From Amycolatopsis acidicola (GTDB lineage: Bacteria; Actinomycetota; Actinomycetes; Mycobacteriales; Pseudonocardiaceae), in assembly GCF_007713735.2 (NCBI RefSeq), contig NZ_VMNW02000090.1, positions 1 to 33,705 of the forward strand: DNA of 33,705 bases. Reading direction: 5' to 3'. A model generated the notes under the pieces. The model was not told where the DNA came from. It saw only the letters and a list, made by a program, of their open reading frames with translations, and did no database searches. Positions 24,399 through 31,786 of this stretch are shown piece after piece; within the stretch, counting starts at the first letter, position 1, and each line of letters opens with the position of its first letter. A program made the position numbers and the translations under genes.

Positions 24399-24992
24399 AT
24401 GGACATCGCGCAGGAGATCAACGCCATCAGCCGGGAGGTGGGCGGCGGCACGGTACTGGTGCGCCGTGGTTACGTGGCGGAGATCGAGGACGTCTGGGCC
24501 GCCTGCACCGAACCGGACCGCGTCGCGCAGTGGTTTCTGCCGGTCAGTGGGGACCTCCGTCTTGGCGGCCACTTTCAGCTGGAGGACAACGCGGGCGGCA
24601 CGATCCTGCGCTGTGACCGGCCGAGGGTGCTGCGCGTGACCTGGGTGTTCGGCGGCGCGCCGCCGAGCGAAGTCGAAGTCCGGCTGCGCAAGGTCGACGG
24701 CGGCACGCTGTTCGAGCTGGAGCATTCCGGGCTGGCCGAGCCGGCGAACTGGGAGCAGTTCGGCCCCGGCGCGGTGGGGGTCGGCTGGGATCTGACGATC
24801 TACGGACTCGGGGTCCACCTCGCCGGGATGTCCAACACGCCAGGCTGGGGTGAATCGGACGAGGCGCGGAACTTCATGCGCGCGAGCAGCGTCGCGTGGG
24901 GCGCCGCGCACGAGGCGTTCGGCGAAACGCATGAGAGGGCCACGGCGGCGGCTCAGCGGACGGCTGCGTTCTACGTGCCCGCAACAGAGTAG
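24399..24992 (+). CDS. SRPBCC (AHSA1-type) domain protein
   Basis: A 197-aa soluble protein of the START/Bet v 1-like SRPBCC superfamily, AHSA1 branch. The hallmark pattern is at the N-terminal half: VWAACTEPDRVAQWF (helix and turn), LRLGGHFQL, then RPRVLRVTWVFG and EVEVRLRKVDGGTLFELEHSGL. The fold makes a hydrophobic ligand cavity; the ligand is unknown. GAAGGAGGAGG precedes the ATG. It lies between PucR and the xdh-type operon, followed by a strong hairpin, so it is probably its own transcription unit. Confidence 0.88.
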   Translation: MDIAQEINAISREVGGGTVLVRRGYVAEIEDVWAACTEPDRVAQWFLPVSGDLRLGGHFQLEDNAGGTILRCDRPRVLRVTWVFGGAPPSEVEVRLRKVDGGTLFELEHSGLAEPANWEQFGPGAVGVGWDLTIYGLGVHLAGMSNTPGWGESDEARNFMRASSVAWGAAHEAFGETHERATAAAQRTAAFYVPATE

Positions 24993-24995
24993 TTA

Positions 24996-25044
24996 CCTCG
25001 TTCGTCGGAAAGTACAAACGAGGGGCCCTGAGCAGGGCTCGTTT
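24996..25044. promoter_or_regulatory. Hairpin and three CTCGTT half-sites before the xdh-type operon
   Basis: CTCGTT occurs at 24997-25002, inverted at 25017-25022 and again direct at 25038-25043, about two helical turns apart. The last two also form the outer arms of a hairpin (AAACGAG ... CCCTG-AG-CAGGG ... CTCGTTT, 25016-25044) ending in TTT, which could terminate the SRPBCC transcript. Both readings, terminator and operator, are possible. Confidence 0.55.
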
Positions 25045-25059
25045 CATGGTCCGCTCACG

Positions 25060-25089
25060 TTGCCGCGGCCGCGGGCGCGGCTGTCTACT
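25060..25089 (+). promoter_or_regulatory. Candidate promoter of the xdh-type operon
   Basis: TTGCCG (25060-25065) and TCTACT (25084-25089) are 18 bp apart. The predicted start of transcription falls on the GTG at 25096, again suggesting a leaderless message. The -10 is only a moderate match. Confidence 0.4.
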
Positions 25090-25095
25090 GACCCG

Positions 25096-25953
25096 GTGGA
25101 CTTCCTCCGGCCCAAGAACCTCGCCGAAGCGCTCGCCGCCAAGGCGGAGCGCCCCGGCGCGGTGCCCATCGCGGGCGGCACCGACGTGATGGTCGAGCTG
25201 AACTTCGACCACCGGCGCCCGCCCGCCCTGCTCGACCTGACCGGCGTCGCCGAGCTCGCCGAATGGTCCATTGTGGACTCATGCGTGCGGCTCGGTGCCA
25301 CGGTGCCGTACACGCGGCTGATCGGCGAGCTGGGGGACAGGCTGCCGGCGCTGGCGATGGCTTCGCGGACGGTCGGGTCCCCGCAGATCCGCAACCGCGG
25401 CACGGTCGGCGGGAACCTCGGCGCGGCTTCCCCCGCCGGGGACACGCATCCGGTGCTGCTGGTCGCCGGTGCGACGGTGGAGGCGCGGTCGGTCCGGGGG
25501 ACGCGGCTGATCCCCGCCGAGGAGTTCTACGTCGGCGTGAAGCGCAACGCACTGGCCGAGGACGAGCTGATCACCGCCGTGCACCTGCCCGCTTCGGATT
25601 CCGCGCAGCAGTTCGCGAAGGTCGGCACGCGCAACGCGATGGTGATCGCGGTGTGTTCGTTCGCGATCGCCGTCGAACCGGGCGCCGTGCGGGCCGCGAT
25701 CGGTTCGGCCGCGCCCACCCCGCGCCGGGTGCCCGAGGCCGAGGAGTTCCTCGCCGCGGAGTTGCCGTGGGGCAGCCCGCTGCCGGATTCGCTGAAGCGC
25801 CGCTTCGGCGAACTGGTCGCGGCGGCCGCGGAGCCGATCGACGACGTGCGGGGCACGGGGGAATACCGCAAGCACGCGCTGTCCGTGCTGGCCCGGCGGA
25901 CGCTGGGCTGGGCGTGGCGGGAACGGCTGGAAAGGGACCAGGCATGCGCTTGA
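25096..25953 (+). CDS. Xanthine dehydrogenase-type FAD-binding subunit
   Basis: A 285-aa FAD subunit of a three-subunit molybdenum hydroxylase; it passes electrons from the 2Fe-2S clusters to NAD+ or another acceptor. The FAD-binding motifs are A26-G-G-T-D30 (PIAGGTDVMVEL) and T103-V-G-G-N107 (RNRGTVGGNLGAASPAGD); the C-terminal CO-dehydrogenase-flavoprotein domain follows. I chose the GTG at 25096 because the conserved DFLRPKNLAEAL begins there. Upstream in-frame codons would run through the hairpin region. The stop overlaps the next start by ten bases. It lacks the usual extra length of some XDH FAD subunits but both flavin motifs are complete. Confidence 0.9.
   Translation: MDFLRPKNLAEALAAKAERPGAVPIAGGTDVMVELNFDHRRPPALLDLTGVAELAEWSIVDSCVRLGATVPYTRLIGELGDRLPALAMASRTVGSPQIRNRGTVGGNLGAASPAGDTHPVLLVAGATVEARSVRGTRLIPAEEFYVGVKRNALAEDELITAVHLPASDSAQQFAKVGTRNAMVIAVCSFAIAVEPGAVRAAIGSAAPTPRRVPEAEEFLAAELPWGSPLPDSLKRRFGELVAAAAEPIDDVRGTGEYRKHALSVLARRTLGWAWRERLERDQACA
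25266..25278. repeat. 13-bp palindrome GTCCATTGTGGAC, exact copy
   Basis: Inside the FAD-subunit gene, again reading S-I-V-D with codon ATT. Identical to the copy at 21897-21909. Confidence 0.6.
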
Positions 25954-26402
25954 ACGTCACCGTGAACGGCGAGGCCCGACAGGCCGACGACGTGTGGGAG
26001 GGCGAGAGCCTGCTCTACGTGCTGCGTGAGCGGCTCGGCCTCCCGGGCTCGAAGAACGCTTGTGAGCAGGGCGAATGCGGTTCCTGCACGGTGTATCTCG
26101 ACGACGTGCCGGTGTGCGCCTGCCTGGTCGCGGCCGGGCAGGCCGAAGGGCGCGCGGTGCGCACCGTCGAGGGCCTCGCGGACGGCGACCGGCTCGACCC
26201 GGTGCAGCAGTCCTTTGTGGACTCCGGCGCGGTGCAGTGCGGGTTCTGCACGCCTGGCCTGGTCGTGGCGGCCCACGACCTGCTGAACCGCGTGCCGGAT
26301 CCCAGCGACGAGGAGATCCGGGAGGCGCTCGCGGGCAACCTGTGCCGCTGCACGGGGTACGAGAAGATCCTGGACGCCGTGCGGATGGCGGCGAGCCGAT
26401 GA
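25944..26402 (+). CDS. Xanthine dehydrogenase-type 2Fe-2S subunit
   Basis: A 152-aa iron-sulfur subunit with two [2Fe-2S] clusters. The plant-ferredoxin-type cluster is held by C40, C45, C48 and C60 (CEQGECGSC, then CAC). The second, helical-bundle cluster is held by C99, C102, C134 and C136 (CGFC and CRC in LAGNLCRCTGYE). All eight cysteines are present, so it should be functional. The ATG at 25944 overlaps the end of the FAD-subunit gene by ten bases and the next ATG overlaps its stop (ATGA), so the operon is translationally coupled. Confidence 0.95.
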   Translation: MRLNVTVNGEARQADDVWEGESLLYVLRERLGLPGSKNACEQGECGSCTVYLDDVPVCACLVAAGQAEGRAVRTVEGLADGDRLDPVQQSFVDSGAVQCGFCTPGLVVAAHDLLNRVPDPSDEEIREALAGNLCRCTGYEKILDAVRMAASR

Positions 26403-27730
26403 GGACCGCGATCGAGCACGCCGCGGTGTCCACTGTGGACGCCGATGGCACGGAATTCCGCGACGGGCACGTGGTGATCGAAGACGGGCGCATCGTCGCC
26501 GTCGGTGCCGGCCCCGTCGAAGCCGACGTGCACCTCGACGGCTCCGGCTGCCTCGTGACGCCCGGGCTGATCAACACCCACCACCACCTGTACCAGTGGG
26601 CGACGCGCGGTCTGGCGGCGGATTCCACGCTCTACCAATGGCTTGTGACGCTGTACCCGGTGTGGCGCGAACTGGACACGGACATCACGCACGCGGCGGC
26701 GAGCGCGGGCTTGGCCCGGCTGGCGCTCACCGGTTGCACCACGGTTGCCGACCACCACTACGTCTTTCCCCGGGAGGGCGGGGATCAGGTGGCCGCGCTC
26801 GTCGAGGCGGCGCGGCGGATCGGCGTCCGGGCGCACCTCGTGCGGGGTTCGATGGACCGTGGCGAGTCCGATGGCGGCCTGCCGCCGGACAACCTGGTGG
26901 AGGACACCGAGGCCGCGCTGCTCGGCACCGAACAGGCCATCGACACCCACCACGACCCGTCGCCGGACGCCCGCATCCGGATCGCGGCGGGCCCGTGTTC
27001 GCCGTTCACGGTGAGCGAGCGGCTGATGGCCGGGGCCGCGGAACTGGCGCGCCGCAAGGGAGTCCGGCTGCACACTCACCTCGCCGAGACCCTCGACGAG
27101 GAGGAGCAGTGCCTCGCCGAGTTCGGCTGCACCCCGGCCGAGTACGCCGACAAACTCGGGTGGCTCGGCGAAGACGTGTGGATGGCGCACACCGTGCACC
27201 TCGCCCCGGCCGCGGTCAGCCGGTTCGGCGCCACCCGCACGGGTTCGGCGCACTGCCCGACGTCCAACGGCCGTCTCGGCACCGGCATCGCTCCGGTGCG
27301 CGATCTGCTGGACGCCGGCGCGCCGGTCGGGCTCGGCGTGGACGGGGCCGCGTCGAACGAGTCCGGTGGCCTCGGCGAAGAACTGCACCAGGCGCTTTTG
27401 CAGGCGCGCCAACGGGGAGGGCCGCGTGCGCTCGGCGTCCGCGAGGCACTGTGGATGGGCACGATGGGTGGCGCGCGTTGCCTCGGCCGTGAGCGGGAGC
27501 TGGGCTCGCTGGAGCCGGGCAAACTCGCCGACCTCGCGGTGTGGGACCTGCGCGGGCTGAACTACGCGGGCATCGAGGACCCGGTCGCGGCGCTCGTGCT
27601 CGGTGCCACGCCGCCGTTGAAGCTGGTCATGGTCGGGGGCGAAACCGTGGTGGCGGACGGAGAACTGCGTACGGCCGACGCGTCGGCCCTGGCCCGCGAG
27701 CTGAGCGCGGCGAGCGGGAGGCTGCGATGA
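26399..27730 (+). CDS. 8-oxoguanine/guanine deaminase-type amidohydrolase
   Basis: A 443-aa zinc-dependent amidohydrolase. Metal ligands follow the family order: H61 and H63 (NTHHHLYQW), the His in RLHTHLAET with its catalytic Glu, the His in MAHTVHL, and the Asp in GLGVDGAASNE. The closest functional type I recognise is 8-oxoguanine deaminase, which turns 8-oxoguanine into urate; guanine deaminase activity, giving xanthine, is an alternative. Either product suits the xanthine dehydrogenase encoded around it. It lies between the 2Fe-2S and molybdenum-subunit genes, with four-base overlaps at both ends. Typical length for the family. Confidence 0.85.
   Translation: MRTAIEHAAVSTVDADGTEFRDGHVVIEDGRIVAVGAGPVEADVHLDGSGCLVTPGLINTHHHLYQWATRGLAADSTLYQWLVTLYPVWRELDTDITHAAASAGLARLALTGCTTVADHHYVFPREGGDQVAALVEAARRIGVRAHLVRGSMDRGESDGGLPPDNLVEDTEAALLGTEQAIDTHHDPSPDARIRIAAGPCSPFTVSERLMAGAAELARRKGVRLHTHLAETLDEEEQCLAEFGCTPAEYADKLGWLGEDVWMAHTVHLAPAAVSRFGATRTGSAHCPTSNGRLGTGIAPVRDLLDAGAPVGLGVDGAASNESGGLGEELHQALLQARQRGGPRALGVREALWMGTMGGARCLGRERELGSLEPGKLADLAVWDLRGLNYAGIEDPVAALVLGATPPLKLVMVGGETVVADGELRTADASALARELSAASGRLR
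26428..26440. repeat. 13-bp palindrome GTCCACTGTGGAC, exact copy
   Basis: Near the start of the deaminase gene. Perfect inverted repeat GTCCAC-T-GTGGAC. Confidence 0.6.
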
Positions 27731-29988
27731 CGACGGCACACCAGACCACCACCGCGAGCGGCGTCGGCAGCAGCCCGCGCAGGCCCGATGGCGTCGTGAA
27801 GGTGCGGGGCGAGTTCGCCTACTCGTCCGACCTGTGGCACGAGGACATGGTGTGGGGCGCCACGCTGCGCAGCCCGCATCCGTACGCCAGGATCACCGGC
27901 ATCGACATCACGGAAGCCCTTGCCGTGCAAGGGGTTTACGCCGTGCTGACGCACGAGGACGTGCCCGGCGTGAACCGGTACGGGCTGGAGCACCAGGATC
28001 AGCCGGTGCTCGCCGTGGACGTCGTGCGGTACCAGGGTGAGCCCGTCGCGCTGGTGGCCGCCGATCATCCGGAGACGGCGCGGCGCGCGTTGAAGCGCAT
28101 CCAGGTCAGCTACGAGGAGCTGGAACCGGTCGTCGACGCCGAGCACGCGGCCGAGGGCCCGGCGTTGCATCCGGGCGGCAATGTGGTGCGGCACGTGCCG
28201 ATCCGGCGCGGTGACCCGGCCGCGAAGGCCGAGGTGGTCGTCGAGGGTTCGTATCAGGTCGGGATGCAGGACCAGGCGTTTCTCGGCCCGGAGTCGGGGC
28301 TCGCGGTGCCGGCCGAGGACGGCGGGGTGGACCTGTTCGTGGCCACGCAATGGCTGCACATCGACCAGCAGCAGATCGTCTCCGCGCTCGGGCTGCCCGC
28401 CGAGAAGGTACGGCTGACGCTCGGCGGCGTCGGCGGCGCGTTCGGGGGCCGGGAGGATTTGTCGATCCAGGTCCACGCCTGCCTGCTGGCGCTGCACACC
28501 GGCAAACCGGTGAAAATGGTCTACAACCGTGAGGAATCGTTCTACGGCCACGTGCACCGCCATCCCGCGACGCTGCACTACGAGCACGGCGCCGACAAGA
28601 ACGGGAAACTCGTCTATGTCAAGGCGCGGATCTACCTCGACGGCGGCGCGTACGCCTCCTCCACGCCGGCTGTGGTCGCGAACGCCGCGACGCTCGGCGT
28701 CGGCCCGTACGACGCGCCGAACGTGTCGATCGACTGCTGGGGCGTGTACACCAACAACCCGCCGTGCGGCGCGATGCGGGGTTTCGGCGCGGTTCAGGCG
28801 GCGTTCGCGTACGAGTCGCAAATGGACAGACTCGCCGCGGCGTGCGGGCTCGACCCGGTCGAAGTGCGGTTGCGCAACGCGATGAGCGAGGGTTCCGTGA
28901 TGCCGACGGGGCAGGTCGTGGACTCGGCCGCGCCGGTCGCGGAGTTGCTCCGGCGGGTGCGGGAAAAGCCGCTTCCCGAGCTGCCGCAAGGAGAACGGGA
29001 CCTGCGGACGCTGCCCGGCGGGGTCTCGAACACCACGCACGGCGAGGGGGTCGTGCGTGGTGTCGGCTACGCGGTGGGGATCAAGAACGTCTGCTTCTCC
29101 GAGGGTTTCGACGACTATTCGACGGCGCGGGTGCGGCTGCAGGTGGTCGGCGGCGAGGCGGCGGCGACGGTGCAGACGGCCGCGTGTGAGGTCGGGCAGG
29201 GGCTGGTCACGGTGCTGCAGCAGATCGTGCGCACCGAGCTGGGTGTGGAGCAGGTGACGATCCTGCCCATGGACACCTCGATCGGGAATGCCGGCTCTTC
29301 GTCGGCGTCGCGGCAGACGTACGTGACCGGCGGTGCGGTGCGGGCGGCGTGCCTCGCGGTGCGGTCGGCGTTGTTCGAGCAGGTGGGCGCGGCGGGGGAG
29401 TTGAGCCTCAGCGGCGGGAAGCTGGTGTCCACAAAGGAGGGTGTGGTCGCGGATCTGGCAGACGTGCTGGGTGACGACGTGGTGGACGAGACCGTCGAAT
29501 GGCGGCACCGGCCCACCGAAACACTCGACCCGGAGACGGGCGCGGGGAACGCGCACGTGCAGTACGGGTTCGCGGCGCACCGGGCGGTGGTCGACGTGGA
29601 CACCGAGCTCGGGCTGGTCAAGGTGGTTTCGCTGGACTGCGCGCAGGATGTCGGCAAAGCGATGAACCCGCAGGCCGTGCTCGGCCAGATCCAGGGCGGT
29701 TCGGCGCAGGGGCTCGGGCTCGCGGTGATGGAGGAGATCCAGACCGCGGAAGGGCGGATCCGCAACCCGTCGTTCACGGATTACCTGATCCCGACCGTGC
29801 TCGACATGCCCCCGATGGACATCGATGTGCTCGAACTGGCCGATCCACACGCGCCCTACGGTTTGCGCGGGGTAGGCGAACCCCCGACGATTTCCTCCAC
29901 CCCGGCGATCGTCGCCGCCATCCGCGCGGCCACGGGCCGGGCACTGACGAGGGTGCCGGTCCGGCCGGAGCACATCACGGGCCCGTGA
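27727..29988 (+). CDS. Xanthine dehydrogenase-type molybdenum-binding subunit
   Basis: A 753-aa catalytic subunit that hydroxylates a purine at the molybdopterin centre. Conserved parts are the N-terminal domain (VRGEFAYSSDLWHEDMVWGATLRSPHPYARI), GGVGGAFGGRED, CGAMRGFGAVQAAFA (cofactor binding), SSSASRQTY, and the C-terminal YGLRGVGEPPT with the catalytic base E718. This supports a xanthine dehydrogenase-type enzyme; aldehyde oxidase-like activity cannot be excluded from sequence. Its ATG overlaps the deaminase stop. The sulfido ligand needs an XdhC-type factor not seen here. The last codons, with the stop, are inside copy 1 of a 79-bp tandem repeat. Confidence 0.93.
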   Translation: MTTAHQTTTASGVGSSPRRPDGVVKVRGEFAYSSDLWHEDMVWGATLRSPHPYARITGIDITEALAVQGVYAVLTHEDVPGVNRYGLEHQDQPVLAVDVVRYQGEPVALVAADHPETARRALKRIQVSYEELEPVVDAEHAAEGPALHPGGNVVRHVPIRRGDPAAKAEVVVEGSYQVGMQDQAFLGPESGLAVPAEDGGVDLFVATQWLHIDQQQIVSALGLPAEKVRLTLGGVGGAFGGREDLSIQVHACLLALHTGKPVKMVYNREESFYGHVHRHPATLHYEHGADKNGKLVYVKARIYLDGGAYASSTPAVVANAATLGVGPYDAPNVSIDCWGVYTNNPPCGAMRGFGAVQAAFAYESQMDRLAAACGLDPVEVRLRNAMSEGSVMPTGQVVDSAAPVAELLRRVREKPLPELPQGERDLRTLPGGVSNTTHGEGVVRGVGYAVGIKNVCFSEGFDDYSTARVRLQVVGGEAAATVQTAACEVGQGLVTVLQQIVRTELGVEQVTILPMDTSIGNAGSSSASRQTYVTGGAVRAACLAVRSALFEQVGAAGELSLSGGKLVSTKEGVVADLADVLGDDVVDETVEWRHRPTETLDPETGAGNAHVQYGFAAHRAVVDVDTELGLVKVVSLDCAQDVGKAMNPQAVLGQIQGGSAQGLGLAVMEEIQTAEGRIRNPSFTDYLIPTVLDMPPMDIDVLELADPHAPYGLRGVGEPPTISSTPAIVAAIRAATGRALTRVPVRPEHITGP

Positions 29989-30117
29989 GCTGTCGTGCCT
30001 TCGCGGCGGCGGTCTCTCCGGGCGGTGGCGTGTGGCTGTCCGCCTGGGGCGCATCACGGGTTCGTGAGCTGTCGCGGCCTTCGCGGCGCGGTCTCTCCGG
30101 GCGATGGCGTGTGGCTG
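29959..30117. repeat. 79-bp imperfect tandem repeat, copies 1 and 2
   Basis: Copy 1 (29959-30037) covers the last 30 bases of the molybdenum-subunit gene and 49 bases beyond it; copy 2 (30038-30117) follows directly. They share CATCACGGG, CGTGAGCTGTCG and GGTCTCTCCGGGCG with small changes and two one-base indels. No terminal inverted repeats or open frame of note. Confidence 0.75.
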
Positions 30118-30314
30118 ACTATGCGTGTGCCTTGCGGGCTGGTCGCTATCCGTGCGGCTGCGGTGGGTTCCCTAGTGGTGGCGAGCGCTGAACATGCACG
30201 CACTTCGTAGCGTGGGGCCGCGCGCCCGCCGTCCGCGCGGCCACACCGCGGGTTCGTGAGCTGTCGTGCCTTCGCGGCGGCGGTCTCTCCGGGCCTTTCC
30301 GCCGGAAACCCACA
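29989..30314. other. Intergenic region between xdh-type operon and TetR gene
   Basis: About 325 bases without a credible gene. It consists largely of the tandem repeats and a third partial copy (30231-30294), with an unremarkable 113-base stretch between them. Short open frames here are made by the repeat itself (frames reading SCRAFAAAVSPG) and have no ribosome binding site. Confidence 0.6.
30231..30294. repeat. Third, partial copy of the 79-bp repeat
   Basis: Begins GTCCGCGCGG and shares GGGTTCGTGAGCTGTCGTG and CGGCGGTCTCTCCGGGC with copies 1 and 2, then diverges. It is 193 bases after the start of copy 2. Confidence 0.65.
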
Positions 30315-30887
30315 TCACCCCTTCATCAGCCGCCATGCCATGGCGACGGCCGTTTCCCCGGCGATGGCCAGCGGCTCGGTGTCGCGGAGTGAGCGGCTGA
30401 GCACGAACGCGCCCTCCAGACTGGTGATAACGGCGATCGCGAGCTTGCGGGCGTCCTCTTCGGACAGTCCGTGCGCCGCGAAAGTGTCCGTCCCCTTGGT
30501 GATCCAGGCGTTGAACACCTCGGCCGTCGCCTCACGGAGGGGTTCGCTGGTGCTCGCCACCTCCAGCGCCACGGTGGCGATGGGACAGGCGTCGGCGTAG
30601 TCCGTCTCGCGCAGGGTGACCGCCGCGCCCGCGAAGGCGGCCTCGATCCCGCTCGCCGGGTTGTCCGCGGGCGTGATGAAGATGTCGAACAGCGCCGCGT
30701 ACAGCATCCCCGAATGCCGGATGACCTCCGCGCCGAGCTGTTCCTTGCCACCGGGGAAGAAGTGGTACAGCGAACCGAACGGCGCGCCCGCCTCGGTGAC
30801 GATCTGCTTGAGGCCGGTGCCGGTGTAACCGTGGCGCCGGAAGAGTTCCGCGCTGGCCGTCATGATGCGTTCCTTGGTGTTGCTCAC
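30315..30887 (-). CDS. TetR/AcrR family regulator (LmrA/YxaF-like)
   Basis: A 190-aa repressor. The N-terminal helix-turn-helix reads TASAELFRRHGYTGTGLKQIVTEAGAPFGSLYHFFPGGKEQL (about residues 10-50), the form typical of the LmrA/YxaF branch, whose C-terminal domain holds CPIATVALE (CPI motif near residue 101). It is divergent from the alpha/beta hydrolase gene with only 56 bases between start codons, and a TAGA-N4-TCTA palindrome lies there, so it probably represses itself and the hydrolase. Ligand unknown; relatives bind aromatic or drug-like compounds. Confidence 0.92.
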   Translation of the reverse strand: MSNTKERIMTASAELFRRHGYTGTGLKQIVTEAGAPFGSLYHFFPGGKEQLGAEVIRHSGMLYAALFDIFITPADNPASGIEAAFAGAAVTLRETDYADACPIATVALEVASTSEPLREATAEVFNAWITKGTDTFAAHGLSEEDARKLAIAVITSLEGAFVLSRSLRDTEPLAIAGETAVAMAWRLMKG

Positions 30888-30913
30888 CGCCGCAGTCTAC
30901 GTTACTTTGACGC

Positions 30914-30925
30914 TAGAGCGATCTA
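30914..30925. promoter_or_regulatory. Candidate TetR operator TAGA-N4-TCTA
   Basis: TAGAGCGATCTA is a short inverted repeat in the 56-base gap between the TetR and hydrolase genes, close to a TTGACG (30907-30912) that may be a -35 of the hydrolase. The TAGA...TCTA arms resemble LmrA-family sites. Confidence 0.45.
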
Positions 30926-30943
30926 TCAAGTGGGGAGGGCGCC

Positions 30944-31786
30944 ATGCCCGAGATCGAGCTTTCCGCGGGCCTCATCAGCTACGAGGACAGCGGCGGCGAC
31001 GGCCCGGTCCTGGTGCTCCTGCACGGGCTGACCATCGACGGTTCGGTGTGGCGCAAGGTCGTGCCGGAGCTGGGGGAGTACCGGGTCATCCGGCCGACCT
31101 GGCCGATCGGCGCGCACCGCGTCCCGATGCGCCCGGACGCGGATCTTTCCTTGCGGGGCCTGGCTTTGCTGATCGGGGAGTTCCTCGAGGCGCTGGACCT
31201 CACGGACGTGACGCTGGTGCTGAACGACTGGGGCGGCGGGCAGGTGCTGCTGTCGGAGGGCAAGGCGGACCGGGTCGGCAGGCTTGTGCTGGTGGCGTGC
31301 GAGGCCTTCGACAACTACCCGCCCGGGCTGCCGGGCAAGATGATCGCGCTCGCCGCCCGCACGCCCGGTGGTCTCGCGGCGACGATGAAGCTGTCCGGCC
31401 TGCGGGCCTTCCGGCGCGGGGCGGGCGCCTGGGGCTGGATGAGCAAGCGCCCGGTCCCGGACGAGGTGATGGACCAGTGGTTCCGCCCGGCGAAGGAGTC
31501 GGCGGAGATCAGGCGGGACATCCGCCGGTACGGGCTTTCCGTGCCACCGCGGGAAGAGCTGCTCGACCTGGCCGAGCGGATGCGGTCCTTCGAGCGCCCG
31601 GTACTCGTGGTGTGGGCGAAGGAGGACAAGGTCATGCCGCGGGACCACGGCCGCCGGCTGGCGGAGCTGTTCCCGGACGGGCGGCTGGTCGAGGTCGAGG
31701 ACAGCTACACGCTCGTGCCCGAGGACCAGCCGGAGCTGCTGGCCAGGTTGCTGCGCGAGTTCGTGCCCGTGCGTGCCGCTAGCTGA
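30944..31786 (+). CDS. Alpha/beta hydrolase with aspartate nucleophile, unusual His position
   Basis: A 280-aa alpha/beta-hydrolase. The HG motif (H27-G28) and the nucleophile elbow LVLND95WGG are clear; an Asp followed by WGG is the haloalkane dehalogenase / epoxide hydrolase type. The acid region is VVWAKEDKVMP. The position where the catalytic His normally stands (DS-x-H-F before a DxP-LA segment) reads DSYT256LVPEDQPELLA, so His is replaced by Thr. This may be a subfamily with a changed mechanism or no hydrolysis. GGGGAGGG lies before the ATG. The stop overlaps the convergent Lrp gene by eight bases. Probably controlled by the divergent TetR regulator. Confidence 0.85.
   Translation: MPEIELSAGLISYEDSGGDGPVLVLLHGLTIDGSVWRKVVPELGEYRVIRPTWPIGAHRVPMRPDADLSLRGLALLIGEFLEALDLTDVTLVLNDWGGGQVLLSEGKADRVGRLVLVACEAFDNYPPGLPGKMIALAARTPGGLAATMKLSGLRAFRRGAGAWGWMSKRPVPDEVMDQWFRPAKESAEIRRDIRRYGLSVPPREELLDLAERMRSFERPVLVVWAKEDKVMPRDHGRRLAELFPDGRLVEVEDSYTLVPEDQPELLARLLREFVPVRAAS

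Noticed and set aside
21897..26440. The DnaA-box-like palindromes as a replication origin
   Set aside because: They are spread across many kilobases inside genes; there is no dnaA, dnaN or AT-rich unwinding region in the window.
29973..30294. CRISPR-like array from the repeats after the xdh-type operon
   Set aside because: Only three unequal copies, two of them directly tandem, with no regular spacers and no cas genes.
30256..30600. A 114-codon plus-strand frame over the repeat and TetR gene
   Set aside because: It starts in a repeat copy, has no ribosome binding site and is antisense to a well-supported TetR gene.
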